16,711 nt of DNA from an uncultured Eubacteriales bacterium (lineage in GTDB: Bacteria; Bacillota; Clostridia; Monoglobales; Monoglobaceae). Of this stretch, positions 6,565-13,994 are shown in pieces. A program made the position numbers and the translations under genes. The DNA lies in NCBI GenBank assembly GCA_905198865.1, contig CAJKEB010000038.1, forward strand, positions 1 through 16,711. The letters run 5' to 3'. Below the pieces are notes generated by a model that saw only the letters and a program-made list of their open reading frames with translations, made no database searches and was not told the origin of the DNA. The first letter of the stretch is position 1; the number at the start of each line of letters is the position of its first letter.

Positions 6565-7584
6565 TTATCGATAGTACTTTTTCAGACCAAGATATGCCGC
6601 AGCATACAACGTCAAATAGTGTCTGCCTCGCATCAGTCTGAACATAGTTGAGTCAGAACGGTAATTCTTATCGTGAAGCTCGTCAATAAACCTCTTTGCT
6701 ATGCCTCTTAGTACACTGTATCTCTTTCTGAATGTATAATTATACTTCGGATTGAACGAGAACATCAGCGCCAGACCGGTATAGTACACAAAGTCATCAT
6801 ATATCATATCAAGCATCTTTTTGTTCTCTTTGTTCCAGCCGTAAATATACTGCATACGATAAGCATGAAGCTCTGATACAACATTGAAATATGCCTTGGG
6901 GTACTTGTTAAAAATTCGCTGACGGTTATTGGTTGCGTGAATATATAAATCCTGATTTATAAACACTACTCTGTCCATAATATCAACATACCGCATGATG
7001 AAAACTTCATCCTGATGCCGCCGCAGCGGCGGATATTTTATATTATTCTTTTTGATATAATCAAGCCGGAACATTTTGTTCCACGGCGCGCCCTGTATTC
7101 CTGCGGGTTTGTTGCTCTCATAAAACTTGTCATACTCTTGTCTGACCTGCGCGCCGCCATAAACAGCGCCGTCTAACTTTTGTACTGCTTTTTCGCTGCC
7201 GTCGTCAAAAGTGCGCCTGAAGCCGAAAACCGCCATGTCGCAGCCGTTTTCCTCCATACAGCGCACAACGCTTTCCGCAAGATAAATGTCCATTTTGTCA
7301 TCTGCGTCCGCAAAGTAAATATACTTTCCGCAGGCGGCGTCTATACCTCTGTTTCTGGCAGGTCCGGAGCCCATATTGCTCTCCTGCCTGATACAGCGCA
7401 CCCGCTTATCACGGTTCGCAAACTCGGTACAGATGTTATACGAGTTGTCGGCTGACCCGTCGTCAACCAATATTACTTCAATATTCTCGTAGGTTTGGGC
7501 AAGTATATATTTCAGCGCTGTCTCCAGCGTTTCGCCGGCGTTATATATCGGTACGACAATACTCACAAGCGGCTTTTCCTGCAC
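6565..7584 (-). CDS. Family 2 glycosyltransferase, second tandem copy
   Basis: A 339-residue GT-A-fold, GT2-family glycosyltransferase, probably cytoplasmic, that would add a sugar from a nucleotide-sugar donor to the lipid-linked polysaccharide repeat unit. The N-terminal catalytic part opens PLVSIVVPIYN, with VDDGS (40-44) for nucleotide binding, MGSGPARNRG (71-80), and the metal-binding DADD (93-96). No clear membrane segment is visible. It is a close paralogue of the gene just before it (7605-8621), with long identical DNA tracts. A GTG at 7591-7593 opens the frame, but AGGAG at 7593-7597 and alignment with the paralogue (MQDKPLVS) favour the GTG at 7582-7584, giving MQEKPLVS. It is the last polysaccharide gene before the glyS promoter. 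Donor and acceptor are unknown. Confidence 0.93.
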   Translation of the reverse strand: MQEKPLVSIVVPIYNAGETLETALKYILAQTYENIEVILVDDGSADNSYNICTEFANRDKRVRCIRQESNMGSGPARNRGIDAACGKYIYFADADDKMDIYLAESVVRCMEENGCDMAVFGFRRTFDDGSEKAVQKLDGAVYGGAQVRQEYDKFYESNKPAGIQGAPWNKMFRLDYIKKNNIKYPPLRRHQDEVFIMRYVDIMDRVVFINQDLYIHATNNRQRIFNKYPKAYFNVVSELHAYRMQYIYGWNKENKKMLDMIYDDFVYYTGLALMFSFNPKYNYTFRKRYSVLRGIAKRFIDELHDKNYRSDSTMFRLMRGRHYLTLYAAAYLGLKKYYR

Positions 7585-7592
7585 AATAATCA

Positions 7593-7597
7593 CTCCT
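7593..7597 (-). promoter_or_regulatory. Ribosome binding site deciding the second glycosyltransferase start
   Basis: AGGAG on the minus strand, 8 bases before the GTG at 7582-7584. The paralogous gene has CAGGA at the equivalent distance before its ATG, so both sequence and homology favour this start over the GTG three codons upstream, which overlaps the site. Confidence 0.75.
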
Positions 7598-7604
7598 GTA
7601 TAAT

Positions 7605-8621
7605 TTATCCGTAATGCTTTATAAGCGCAAGACGGGCTGTAAAGTAAAGCAAAATATAGCTCTTGGCTCTCATCAGTCTGAACATAGTAGAGTCAGAACG
7701 ATAACCGGGGTTCGGAAGCTCGCTCATAAACCTCCGGGCTATATTTCTTATAACCTTATACCTTTCTTTAAAGGTATATCCAAACTTCGGATTGAATGAG
7801 ACAATAAGTGCCTGACATGTTCCGTTGACAAACTCTCTGCAAATCAAGTCCACGGCATTTTTATTGTTCTTGTTCCAATTATATATATATTTCATACTGT
7901 AATCATTAAGCTCAGAAACAATATCGAAATAATCCTTCGGGAACTTGCTGAAAAGCATGCGCTTATCGTTTGCATAGTAGGTGTAGAGAATCTTATCGAT
8001 AAATAGCACTTTATCCATAACGCTCACATACCGCATAATGAACACGTCGTCCTGATGCCGACGCATCGGCGGATATTCAATATTATTTTTTTTGATATAA
8101 TCAAGCCGGAACATTTTGTTCCACGGCGCGCCCTGTATTCCGCCGATGTCGTTGAAGCCGTAAAACCTGTGATATTCACGGCGGACAACTTCTCCGTTAT
8201 ACACTTCGCCATCAAGCTTGTGCACAGTAATTTCCCTGCCGTTGTCAAGAGTTCGCCTGAAGCCGAAAACCGCCATGTCGCAGCCGTTTTCCTCCATGCC
8301 GCTCACCGCACACTCTATGAGGCTCTCGTCCGGTTTATCGTCCGCGTCAGGGAAGTAAATATACTTTCCGGATGCGTTTTCAATCCCCTTGTTTCTGGCA
8401 GGTCCGGAGCCCATGTTCTGCTGATGAAAGCACCTTACACGCTTATCGCTCTGAGCAAGCTCACTGCATATCTCAAAAGTATTGTCCTTTGAGCCGTCGT
8501 CAACCAGCAGAACTTCAATATTTTCATAGGTTTGATTTAAAATATGCTTTATCGATTTTTTAAGCTGCTGTCCCATATTATACACCGGAACAACAACGCT
8601 TACAAGCGGCTTGTCCTGCAT
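7605..8621 (-). CDS. Family 2 glycosyltransferase, first tandem copy
   Basis: A 338-residue GT2-family glycosyltransferase with the same layout as its downstream paralogue: PLVSVVVPVYN at the N-terminus, VDDGS (40-44), MGSGPARNKG, and the DADD metal motif near residues 92-95. The C-terminal third, from about residue 180, keeps the paralogue's PPMRRHQD and FRLMR blocks but differs more, especially around the middle of the protein. That is compatible with different acceptor or donor choice after duplication. The ATG has AGGA upstream. It sits 20 bases after the metallophosphoesterase and 20 bases before the second copy, so all three are co-transcribed. The likely role is adding one sugar to the repeat unit of the surface polysaccharide; which sugar cannot be inferred. 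Confidence 0.93.
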   Translation of the reverse strand: MQDKPLVSVVVPVYNMGQQLKKSIKHILNQTYENIEVLLVDDGSKDNTFEICSELAQSDKRVRCFHQQNMGSGPARNKGIENASGKYIYFPDADDKPDESLIECAVSGMEENGCDMAVFGFRRTLDNGREITVHKLDGEVYNGEVVRREYHRFYGFNDIGGIQGAPWNKMFRLDYIKKNNIEYPPMRRHQDDVFIMRYVSVMDKVLFIDKILYTYYANDKRMLFSKFPKDYFDIVSELNDYSMKYIYNWNKNNKNAVDLICREFVNGTCQALIVSFNPKFGYTFKERYKVIRNIARRFMSELPNPGYRSDSTMFRLMRAKSYILLYFTARLALIKHYG

Positions 8622-8641
8622 TATATCACGTCCTGTTTAAG

Positions 8642-9490
8642 TTAATACCAACATAAATCAACCACTACAAGCTCGGGTCTGTTGTTGACTCTCGGAACAA
8701 TATTTGAGCTTCCGAGACCTCGGCTTATAATAACCTTGCTGTTTTCAATCTCATGATAGCCCTCAGTCAGCTTAGGCAAAAATCCCTGTCCCGACGAGTA
8801 TACTCCGCCGATAAGCGGAAGTATCATCTGTCCGCCGTGTGCGTGACCGCAAAGCGCCAAATCAATCGGATATTGCTCGATAACCCCCTGGAATTCCTCT
8901 GGATAGTGTACAAGCAGCAGCTTAAAGTAGTCCTCTTCGATATACTTGTCAAAGAATTTATGTCCGTATCTTTCAAACTGACGGGGACCCTGTGACAATC
9001 CGCCGATATTCAGCTTTGTATCCTTTATATTTACAATCTCGGATTCGTCATTGAGCACATGCACGCCGATTTCCTCAAGATCCTTGTCAATCTTTGAATC
9101 CTTAAACAGCATCGCTTCATACTCATGATTACCCAGGCAGTAGTATACAGGCGCAACACCAACAAGCTGCTTAAACAGCGTCAGGACAATATCATAGTTG
9201 CTTTTTTGCCTTATATTCGAGTCACCGACGCATGCAATTATGTCAGGTCCCAGCTTTTCAATCTGCTCTACGAGTCTTATGTTGTCCTTTCCGAACTCTC
9301 TCAGATGAAGGTCGGCAATGACTACTATACGAATGTTATCTGACACCTTGCCCGACTGAACCTGATAGAACGTCACGTCAATCTTTGACTGGTCTGTCAG
9401 ATTAAACACGCATACACACAGCACTATTACAAGCAGTATGCATAGTATTCTCTTTTTATATTTTGAAAATAACTCTATATACTTTTTCAT
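8642..9490 (-). CDS. Membrane-anchored calcineurin-like metallophosphoesterase
   Basis: A 282-residue protein with one N-terminal membrane anchor (about 14-31, preceded by a Lys-rich start) and a calcineurin-like phosphoesterase domain resembling the YkuE/YaeI group. The two-metal site is complete: D60-L-H62, G89-D90, GNHE (120-123), H195 in VHYP, and GHAHGGQ (215-221). The basic N-terminus and anchor suggest that the catalytic domain faces outside the cell, although cleavage of the helix cannot be excluded. YaeI/YkuE relatives act on phospholipids or pyrophosphate-lipid compounds; a role in recycling or trimming lipid-linked intermediates, or phosphodiesters made by the glycerophosphotransferase, would suit the location but is inference. 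The ATG follows GGAG by 10 bases. It lies 20 bases after the chain-length/GGDEF-like gene and 20 bases before the glycosyltransferases. Confidence 0.92.
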   Translation of the reverse strand: MKKYIELFSKYKKRILCILLVIVLCVCVFNLTDQSKIDVTFYQVQSGKVSDNIRIVVIADLHLREFGKDNIRLVEQIEKLGPDIIACVGDSNIRQKSNYDIVLTLFKQLVGVAPVYYCLGNHEYEAMLFKDSKIDKDLEEIGVHVLNDESEIVNIKDTKLNIGGLSQGPRQFERYGHKFFDKYIEEDYFKLLLVHYPEEFQGVIEQYPIDLALCGHAHGGQMILPLIGGVYSSGQGFLPKLTEGYHEIENSKVIISRGLGSSNIVPRVNNRPELVVVDLCWY

Positions 9491-9510
9491 AGACTTTGTT
9501 CTCCAATGTC

Positions 9511-11898
9511 TCAGCTTCTGTTCTTTCTGTTTTTCGGTGCATAACTGTCAAGGTTCGGCGCCGGCTCTTCGGAAGTCCTGCTTCGGTAAGTTTTCTTAAC
9601 CCTCTGCTTGGGCGCATACGGGTTATCTTCAGCGCTTTCCTCACAGCAAGCTGTGTTCGGCTTCGGTTTTTCCTTCACCACAACCTGAACCTCATGTATT
9701 TCAGGTGGCTCATTGATTTCAAAAGCCGCTGAGGTATGGTTATCATCAGCATCTTCTTTTACAGTATTGACCGGCTCCGCAGCTATCTGCGGCTTAAATG
9801 TTTCGGTCTTTGCTATGAGCCTTGACTTGAATTCTTTTTCGGCTTCTGTATCTTTATTTTTTTCTCTCACAACCACAGCCTTATATTCCGAAGGCGCCTT
9901 AACACTGCTTTTATTGTTCCATTTTACCGGAGTATACTGCTTCGGAGCAGGCGCTTTGCTGAATCCTGCCGTTCCGCCTGCCGTAGGCTTGCTTAATCCG
10001 CCTCCGTTTTCCGGGTTTGGCGAACCACCGCCGGGAGTATTCGGCGTATTCGGGTCGTCCGGGTCATTGTCGTTTTTATTGCTTAAGTCCTTGGCATTTG
10101 GACTTGAGTTGATATCCTTAAACGACGCTGACATCAGCTTACGCACGTCATATACGCCCTTGCTTGTCGACTCTTCAATCGCATAGGAGAAAGTGATCTC
10201 ATATTTGGGCTTCTTTGAGTTATAATGCTCAACAATGCTCGTGAGATTTGCGATAAACATTTCTGCCTTTGTCCAGTTACAGCTTTCAAACATACACATA
10301 AACTGATCGCTTCCGTTATAACCGACAAATCCGTAGTTTTCCGCACTCTCGCTGAGCATACGTCCGAACTCGCCCAGAAGCACATCGCCTGCTTCGCGTC
10401 CGTTCTGAGCGTTAACCAACTTTAATACGTCAAGCCGTATGAGAATAAACGTGAAGTTATCACTAAGCGGAGCTTCATCATACTTATTGATAAGCATATC
10501 GCACTTGGCACGGTTCGGCAGCTTTGTTTTCTTGTCGATGTACATGAGATAATCCACAAAGTCCTGTGTACGGCCGAGGAAAACAGCGCCGAGACAGCCG
10601 CAGATTAAGAAGAGTATAATCGCAATCAAGAGATAGAGCTTTATATTAATCCGCTCCGTCACATTGACGCTTGTCAGAGTGGTAATATTTGAAGCGCCCA
10701 GATACTGATTAAACTCGTTAACGGTTGTCTCAACGATATTATAGTATTCGTCAAGCTTTGCAATTAACTCGTCCATATCCGCTTCAATTTCCTCAACCGC
10801 CTCGCCCGCATCGTCTGCCGGCGTAGCCGCATTGAAGGTATCGAGCAAGTCCTGCTTATGCTCCATATCCACCCTCTTATATTGACGTGAAATTTCAAGC
10901 TTGACATACTGATTGATCAATGCGTCATATGTTGTCTCTGTAGCTACTTTCAGCTCTTCGTCCTCATAAACATCCTTGAGGATATAGTCATTTGTCCTGT
11001 CATTGTCAGTACCTTTGCCGTAATGATACTGAATACCCTCCTTACTCTTGGTGCTGTACTGAGTTATAAGCGCATAGAGAGGATCGATTTTTTCTCCGAG
11101 ATTGTTTAAATCTATGTTATACTGGCTTATTCTGTTTCTGTAATCCTTTATCAATACATCCTGATTCTTTGAAATCTTCTGATTGAGGATTTTTGAACTT
11201 AGTTTAGGTACATCATAACTGAGTATTTCTTTATACATACTGTATAAGTCGTTAAACGAATAACCCGTAGAAGCAGCTCTGAAATACGGATAGTGGTATT
11301 TCTTGTTATACAGGTAATCATATATATCGTTTGCCGAGCTGTCCAGAATCTCTGCACATTCAATATAATCGTAGTCGCCGTCTTTAACATTTGAGGCGTT
11401 ATTCGGAAGCACAGTCTGGTTAATATACTTATCGCCGTAATTGATAAAATAATTCTTAAGCACAGAATCCAGAACGCTTGCGGCATATTCCTTACTGTAA
11501 TCGCTTCCGACACTGAAGGTTATGAGATAATCGGTCGGGTTATAGACGTACTCCTCGCCCTCCTTGAGTATCGCCGCTTTTCTTTGTTCCTCATCATCAG
11601 GAATAATCGGCTCTACCGCGCACTTCGAACGGATTGAGTCCGCACCGGTATTAAGCCCCAAATCCTCAAGAACACCGGTAATAACGTTTGATGAGTAGAT
11701 TTCGGTTACATCAAGCTTATCACCGCTTGGAGTCATACCGTTTTTCGCCTCTGAATTGGAGTAACGCAGAACAGTCTGAGCCACATACAGCTGTTTTGAC
11801 ATCGCATATCTGTATACAAGGAATGCGCCCAATATACAAATTGCAATAATCAGATATTTCCACTTTCTTATGTATCTGAAAACTTCAAAGTTCTTCAT
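9511..11898 (-). CDS. Chain-length-determinant-like protein fused to a degenerate GGDEF-type domain
   Basis: A 795-residue protein. Residues 1-442 have the topology of a Wzz/CapA-type polysaccharide co-polymerase: a basic start, a first membrane segment (about 14-31), a large extracellular part rich in Asp/Asn/Tyr with helical stretches, and a second membrane segment (about 420-442). The cytoplasmic part then has a GGDEF-like domain (about 453-598): DKKTKLPNR (455-463) matches the DxLTGLxNR motif, IRLDVLKLVN (487-496) matches the metal-binding DxDxFKxIN stretch with Arg replacing the first Asp, REAGDVLL (501-508) matches the GHxxGDxxL region, and GSDQF (529-533) replaces GGDEF. No RxxD inhibitory site precedes it. 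It is therefore probably not a cyclase. Residues 599-795 are a Pro/Gly/Asp-rich, then charged, disordered tail with YAPKQR (761-766) and YAPKNR (786-791). The gene overlaps its paralogue upstream by the four bases ATGA and has AGGAG at 7 bases. Known biology of the families is used for the comparison; the regulatory role is inference. Confidence 0.85.
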   Translation of the reverse strand: MKNFEVFRYIRKWKYLIIAICILGAFLVYRYAMSKQLYVAQTVLRYSNSEAKNGMTPSGDKLDVTEIYSSNVITGVLEDLGLNTGADSIRSKCAVEPIIPDDEEQRKAAILKEGEEYVYNPTDYLITFSVGSDYSKEYAASVLDSVLKNYFINYGDKYINQTVLPNNASNVKDGDYDYIECAEILDSSANDIYDYLYNKKYHYPYFRAASTGYSFNDLYSMYKEILSYDVPKLSSKILNQKISKNQDVLIKDYRNRISQYNIDLNNLGEKIDPLYALITQYSTKSKEGIQYHYGKGTDNDRTNDYILKDVYEDEELKVATETTYDALINQYVKLEISRQYKRVDMEHKQDLLDTFNAATPADDAGEAVEEIEADMDELIAKLDEYYNIVETTVNEFNQYLGASNITTLTSVNVTERINIKLYLLIAIILFLICGCLGAVFLGRTQDFVDYLMYIDKKTKLPNRAKCDMLINKYDEAPLSDNFTFILIRLDVLKLVNAQNGREAGDVLLGEFGRMLSESAENYGFVGYNGSDQFMCMFESCNWTKAEMFIANLTSIVEHYNSKKPKYEITFSYAIEESTSKGVYDVRKLMSASFKDINSSPNAKDLSNKNDNDPDDPNTPNTPGGGSPNPENGGGLSKPTAGGTAGFSKAPAPKQYTPVKWNNKSSVKAPSEYKAVVVREKNKDTEAEKEFKSRLIAKTETFKPQIAAEPVNTVKEDADDNHTSAAFEINEPPEIHEVQVVVKEKPKPNTACCEESAEDNPYAPKQRVKKTYRSRTSEEPAPNLDSYAPKNRKNRS

Positions 11899-13334
11899 GC
11901 ACGGTCTCCTCTCCCGGCAAGGCTTCTCTTACCCATAATATAGAAAAGCACGCACAGGCAAACAAAGAAAATTGCACCGCCTGCTGCAACCTTTTTCCAT
12001 TCAAGCTTTTCAAGCAAGGATTTCTCGTTTAATTTGAAAGTCAAATAATCCTTAGTTTTATATTTTATATACTCTCTGTCGGTCTCCAGCGCAAGCTGAG
12101 AAATCTTCTCGAAATCCTTATTTATATTCTTAAGCATTTCTTCGGCTTTTGTATAATCCTCGAGAGTCGGTGTTCTTTCGCTTAGCTTGTTTATTATATC
12201 TGTATTTATCTCAATTTCTTTCAATAAATCCTTTGCCTGGCTCAGATGAGTTTCCGCGTCCTTCGCAAGGTAGTCGATACCAATATTTGTTCTTGACATG
12301 TAATATTCGTTATTGCTGTTGACCGCAGGAATCATAACCGTACCGATCATTGCTTCATCATACTTCGAGATCCCGTCCTGGCGAACACTGTAATCCGCCA
12401 TTGCTTTTTGATACTTTATATCAAGCACCGAGTTCTTGTAATAAAGAGTCTGGATAAACTCTGTTTTATTTTTGGCAAGACCCGTTTCAAGAACATAGGA
12501 CTCATACTTTGAAATATCGTAATCGACCAGGTTTTGAACAAGTCTGTTTACCGTCTGGAAAGTCTGACCGGTTGTTTCGGCTTTAAAGGTTCCGTTTTCC
12601 GAGACGCGTCTTGAGAGATATTCATTCATTTGCTGAGCATGCCTCGTCAGCGCATCGCCTATCTCAACATATTCCATATCGCTCGTGTCTCCGATATCAA
12701 ATGTAAGCACTGTTCTCTTGTCAGAATAGTTCTCATGAAATATGTCGTTGTATGCCTTGCAGATCATGGTCATTATATCCTGAGTCGAAATACTGCCCAT
12801 ATTTTTGTTCCTGTTATATTTAACCTTAAAACTGGTGGATATAAAATAACCGCTTTGGTCGGAAGCGTCGTAAGTAATAGCCTTCTGATCCGAGTTATCA
12901 ATCGAAATATTATTGGCAAGCTCCTCCGGGGCAATGTCACCGGTAAGACCCATATACCTCAACGCACGCTCCATGACGGCGTTTGATTTAAGCTCATACA
13001 TATTAAATCTTGTCGAGTTCGGGTTAAGTCCCTTTGACCCCTCCTGATAATTGAGCGACATGGTTGTCGTCAAAGTATTGTCGCTTAAAGAATAAAAGAC
13101 AACGCAAAGCAAGGCCATGAACAAAACCGTCAGCCCGATAATCCAGAACTTTTTCTGCCATATGAGACTTAAAGCAAGTTTTGCACCGGACATATCCTGC
13201 TCTATGGCATTGTTTAGTCTTTCCTCCTGCTCAATTATCTTATTCTTTTTACTTATAATATAACTCTTTATGCGCTTTGGCTTTAATCTGCTAAGATCGG
13301 TTGCCAAATACTCTTTTAGTTTAGAAAAAAACAT
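11895..13334 (-). CDS. Chain-length-determinant-like membrane protein (Wzz/CapA-like)
   Basis: A 479-residue, two-pass membrane protein. It has a basic cytoplasmic N-terminal extension of about 60 residues, a membrane segment at about 63-82, a large extracellular part, a helical, possibly coiled-coil stretch at about 355-445, and a second membrane segment at about 448-467 with a short basic C-terminus. The region after the first membrane segment has the same pattern as the downstream paralogue (L-x-Y, a Pro-containing turn, an E-x-x-S-x-x-V helix and a GL-x-TG end), so the two are divergent tandem copies. They would together control the length or export of the surface polymer with the Wzy-like protein. 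The family assignment rests on topology and on this pattern, since the classic Pro-rich motif before the second segment is not clear. GTG at 13346 opens the frame, but AGGTGG at 13343-13348 favours the ATG at 13332-13334. It has no cytoplasmic kinase or GGDEF-like domain. Confidence 0.82.
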   Translation of the reverse strand: MFFSKLKEYLATDLSRLKPKRIKSYIISKKNKIIEQEERLNNAIEQDMSGAKLALSLIWQKKFWIIGLTVLFMALLCVVFYSLSDNTLTTTMSLNYQEGSKGLNPNSTRFNMYELKSNAVMERALRYMGLTGDIAPEELANNISIDNSDQKAITYDASDQSGYFISTSFKVKYNRNKNMGSISTQDIMTMICKAYNDIFHENYSDKRTVLTFDIGDTSDMEYVEIGDALTRHAQQMNEYLSRRVSENGTFKAETTGQTFQTVNRLVQNLVDYDISKYESYVLETGLAKNKTEFIQTLYYKNSVLDIKYQKAMADYSVRQDGISKYDEAMIGTVMIPAVNSNNEYYMSRTNIGIDYLAKDAETHLSQAKDLLKEIEINTDIINKLSERTPTLEDYTKAEEMLKNINKDFEKISQLALETDREYIKYKTKDYLTFKLNEKSLLEKLEWKKVAAGGAIFFVCLCVLFYIMGKRSLAGRGDRA

Positions 13335-13342
13335 TTTTTCAA

Positions 13343-13348
13343 CCACCT
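13343..13348 (-). promoter_or_regulatory. Ribosome binding site deciding the first chain-length gene start
   Basis: AGGTGG on the minus strand, 8 bases before the ATG at 13332-13334. It overlaps the alternative upstream GTG at 13344-13346 and so argues against that start, removing four residues from the longest reading. Confidence 0.7.
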
Positions 13349-13418
13349 GTTTTCTTGCAAATAATATTAACTACTTCTTGCTTATTTCCGTACAAACACG
13401 ATGTTTGACTTATTCTGC

Positions 13419-13994
13419 TTACAAAACAAGCATCTCGCTTAAATTTGCATGTGAGTTGTTGCCGCTGATTTTTTTTGCCGGAACTCCGCCTACCGTTATT
13501 CCCGCTTCCTCTATATCCTTTACAACAACCGCATTTGCTCCGACAGCCACATCGTCCGCTACAGTAACTCCGCCTATTATCTTTGCACCCGAGGCGATAA
13601 ATACATTATCTCCGATTTTTGCCGCGTCCGTACTACCGTTTGTAGCCCCGATGGTTACGCCCTCATGAATGCGGCAATTTTTGCCTATTCTTGCGTTCGG
13701 ATGAACTACAATCGCTCCCCAGTGCGCTATCGAAAGTCCGGGTCCGAAGCTGTTTGGAGATATACAAAATCCGCCGAGCTTTCTGCCGAGTCTCCTGTAT
13801 CTGTAATGATAGAGTAATTTTAAGACCTTCCCAAAAACGCCTCTCTTACAGTTTGTGTAATACTCTGTCTTTCTGAGCAGAATCTGATACCGCCATATCT
13901 CGTCCTGACCTATGCGCGGTCTTTTGGTTCTGCACCGCAATGCCTTCTTATCCTCATTGAGATAATATGCTAAGTCCTTTTTGCTTCTTATCAT
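13419..13994 (-). CDS. Serine acetyltransferase-type hexapeptide acetyltransferase
   Basis: A 191-residue left-handed beta-helix acyltransferase of the CysE-like family, transferring an acetyl group from acetyl-CoA. The N-terminal helical part starts MIRSKKDLAYYLNEDKKAL, very typical of the serine-acetyltransferase relatives found in polysaccharide loci. The hexapeptide part (about 75-170) has SIAHWGAIV with H91, RIHEGVTIG with H110, and the GGVTVADDVAVGANAVV end. These proteins decorate sugars or, if a true CysE, make O-acetylserine; location among polysaccharide genes favours O-acetylation of the polymer, which is inference. An in-frame ATG at 14057 lacks any ribosome site and would overlap the upstream gene by 104 bases; the ATG at 13992-13994 fits the family start, with a weak GGTTG site, and overlaps by 41 bases. 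The stop is 84 bases before the chain-length gene. Confidence 0.88.
   Translation of the reverse strand: MIRSKKDLAYYLNEDKKALRCRTKRPRIGQDEIWRYQILLRKTEYYTNCKRGVFGKVLKLLYHYRYRRLGRKLGGFCISPNSFGPGLSIAHWGAIVVHPNARIGKNCRIHEGVTIGATNGSTDAAKIGDNVFIASGAKIIGGVTVADDVAVGANAVVVKDIEEAGITVGGVPAKKISGNNSHANLSEMLVL

Noticed and set aside
9713..10186. 157-residue plus-strand frame opposite the disordered tail of the chain-length/GGDEF-like protein
   Set aside because: Its Pro/Gly/Ser/Leu-rich composition simply mirrors the biased codons of the real gene; no ribosome site is seen.
10300..10314. The GSDQF motif as an active diguanylate cyclase site
   Set aside because: The second Gly and the catalytic Glu of the signature are replaced, and the first metal Asp is Arg, so activity is not expected.
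13393..13407. Small perfect hairpin (CAAACA / TGTTTG, 3-base loop) in the gap before the first chain-length gene
   Set aside because: It is only 6 bp, A/T-rich, and has no T-run after it on the minus strand, so it is not supported as a terminator; it could be chance.
13335..13418. Possible internal promoter in the 84-base gap before the chain-length genes
   Set aside because: TAATAT and TATTAT boxes are present, but no -35-like box lies at 16 to 18 bases; the only TTGTAC is 20 or more bases away.
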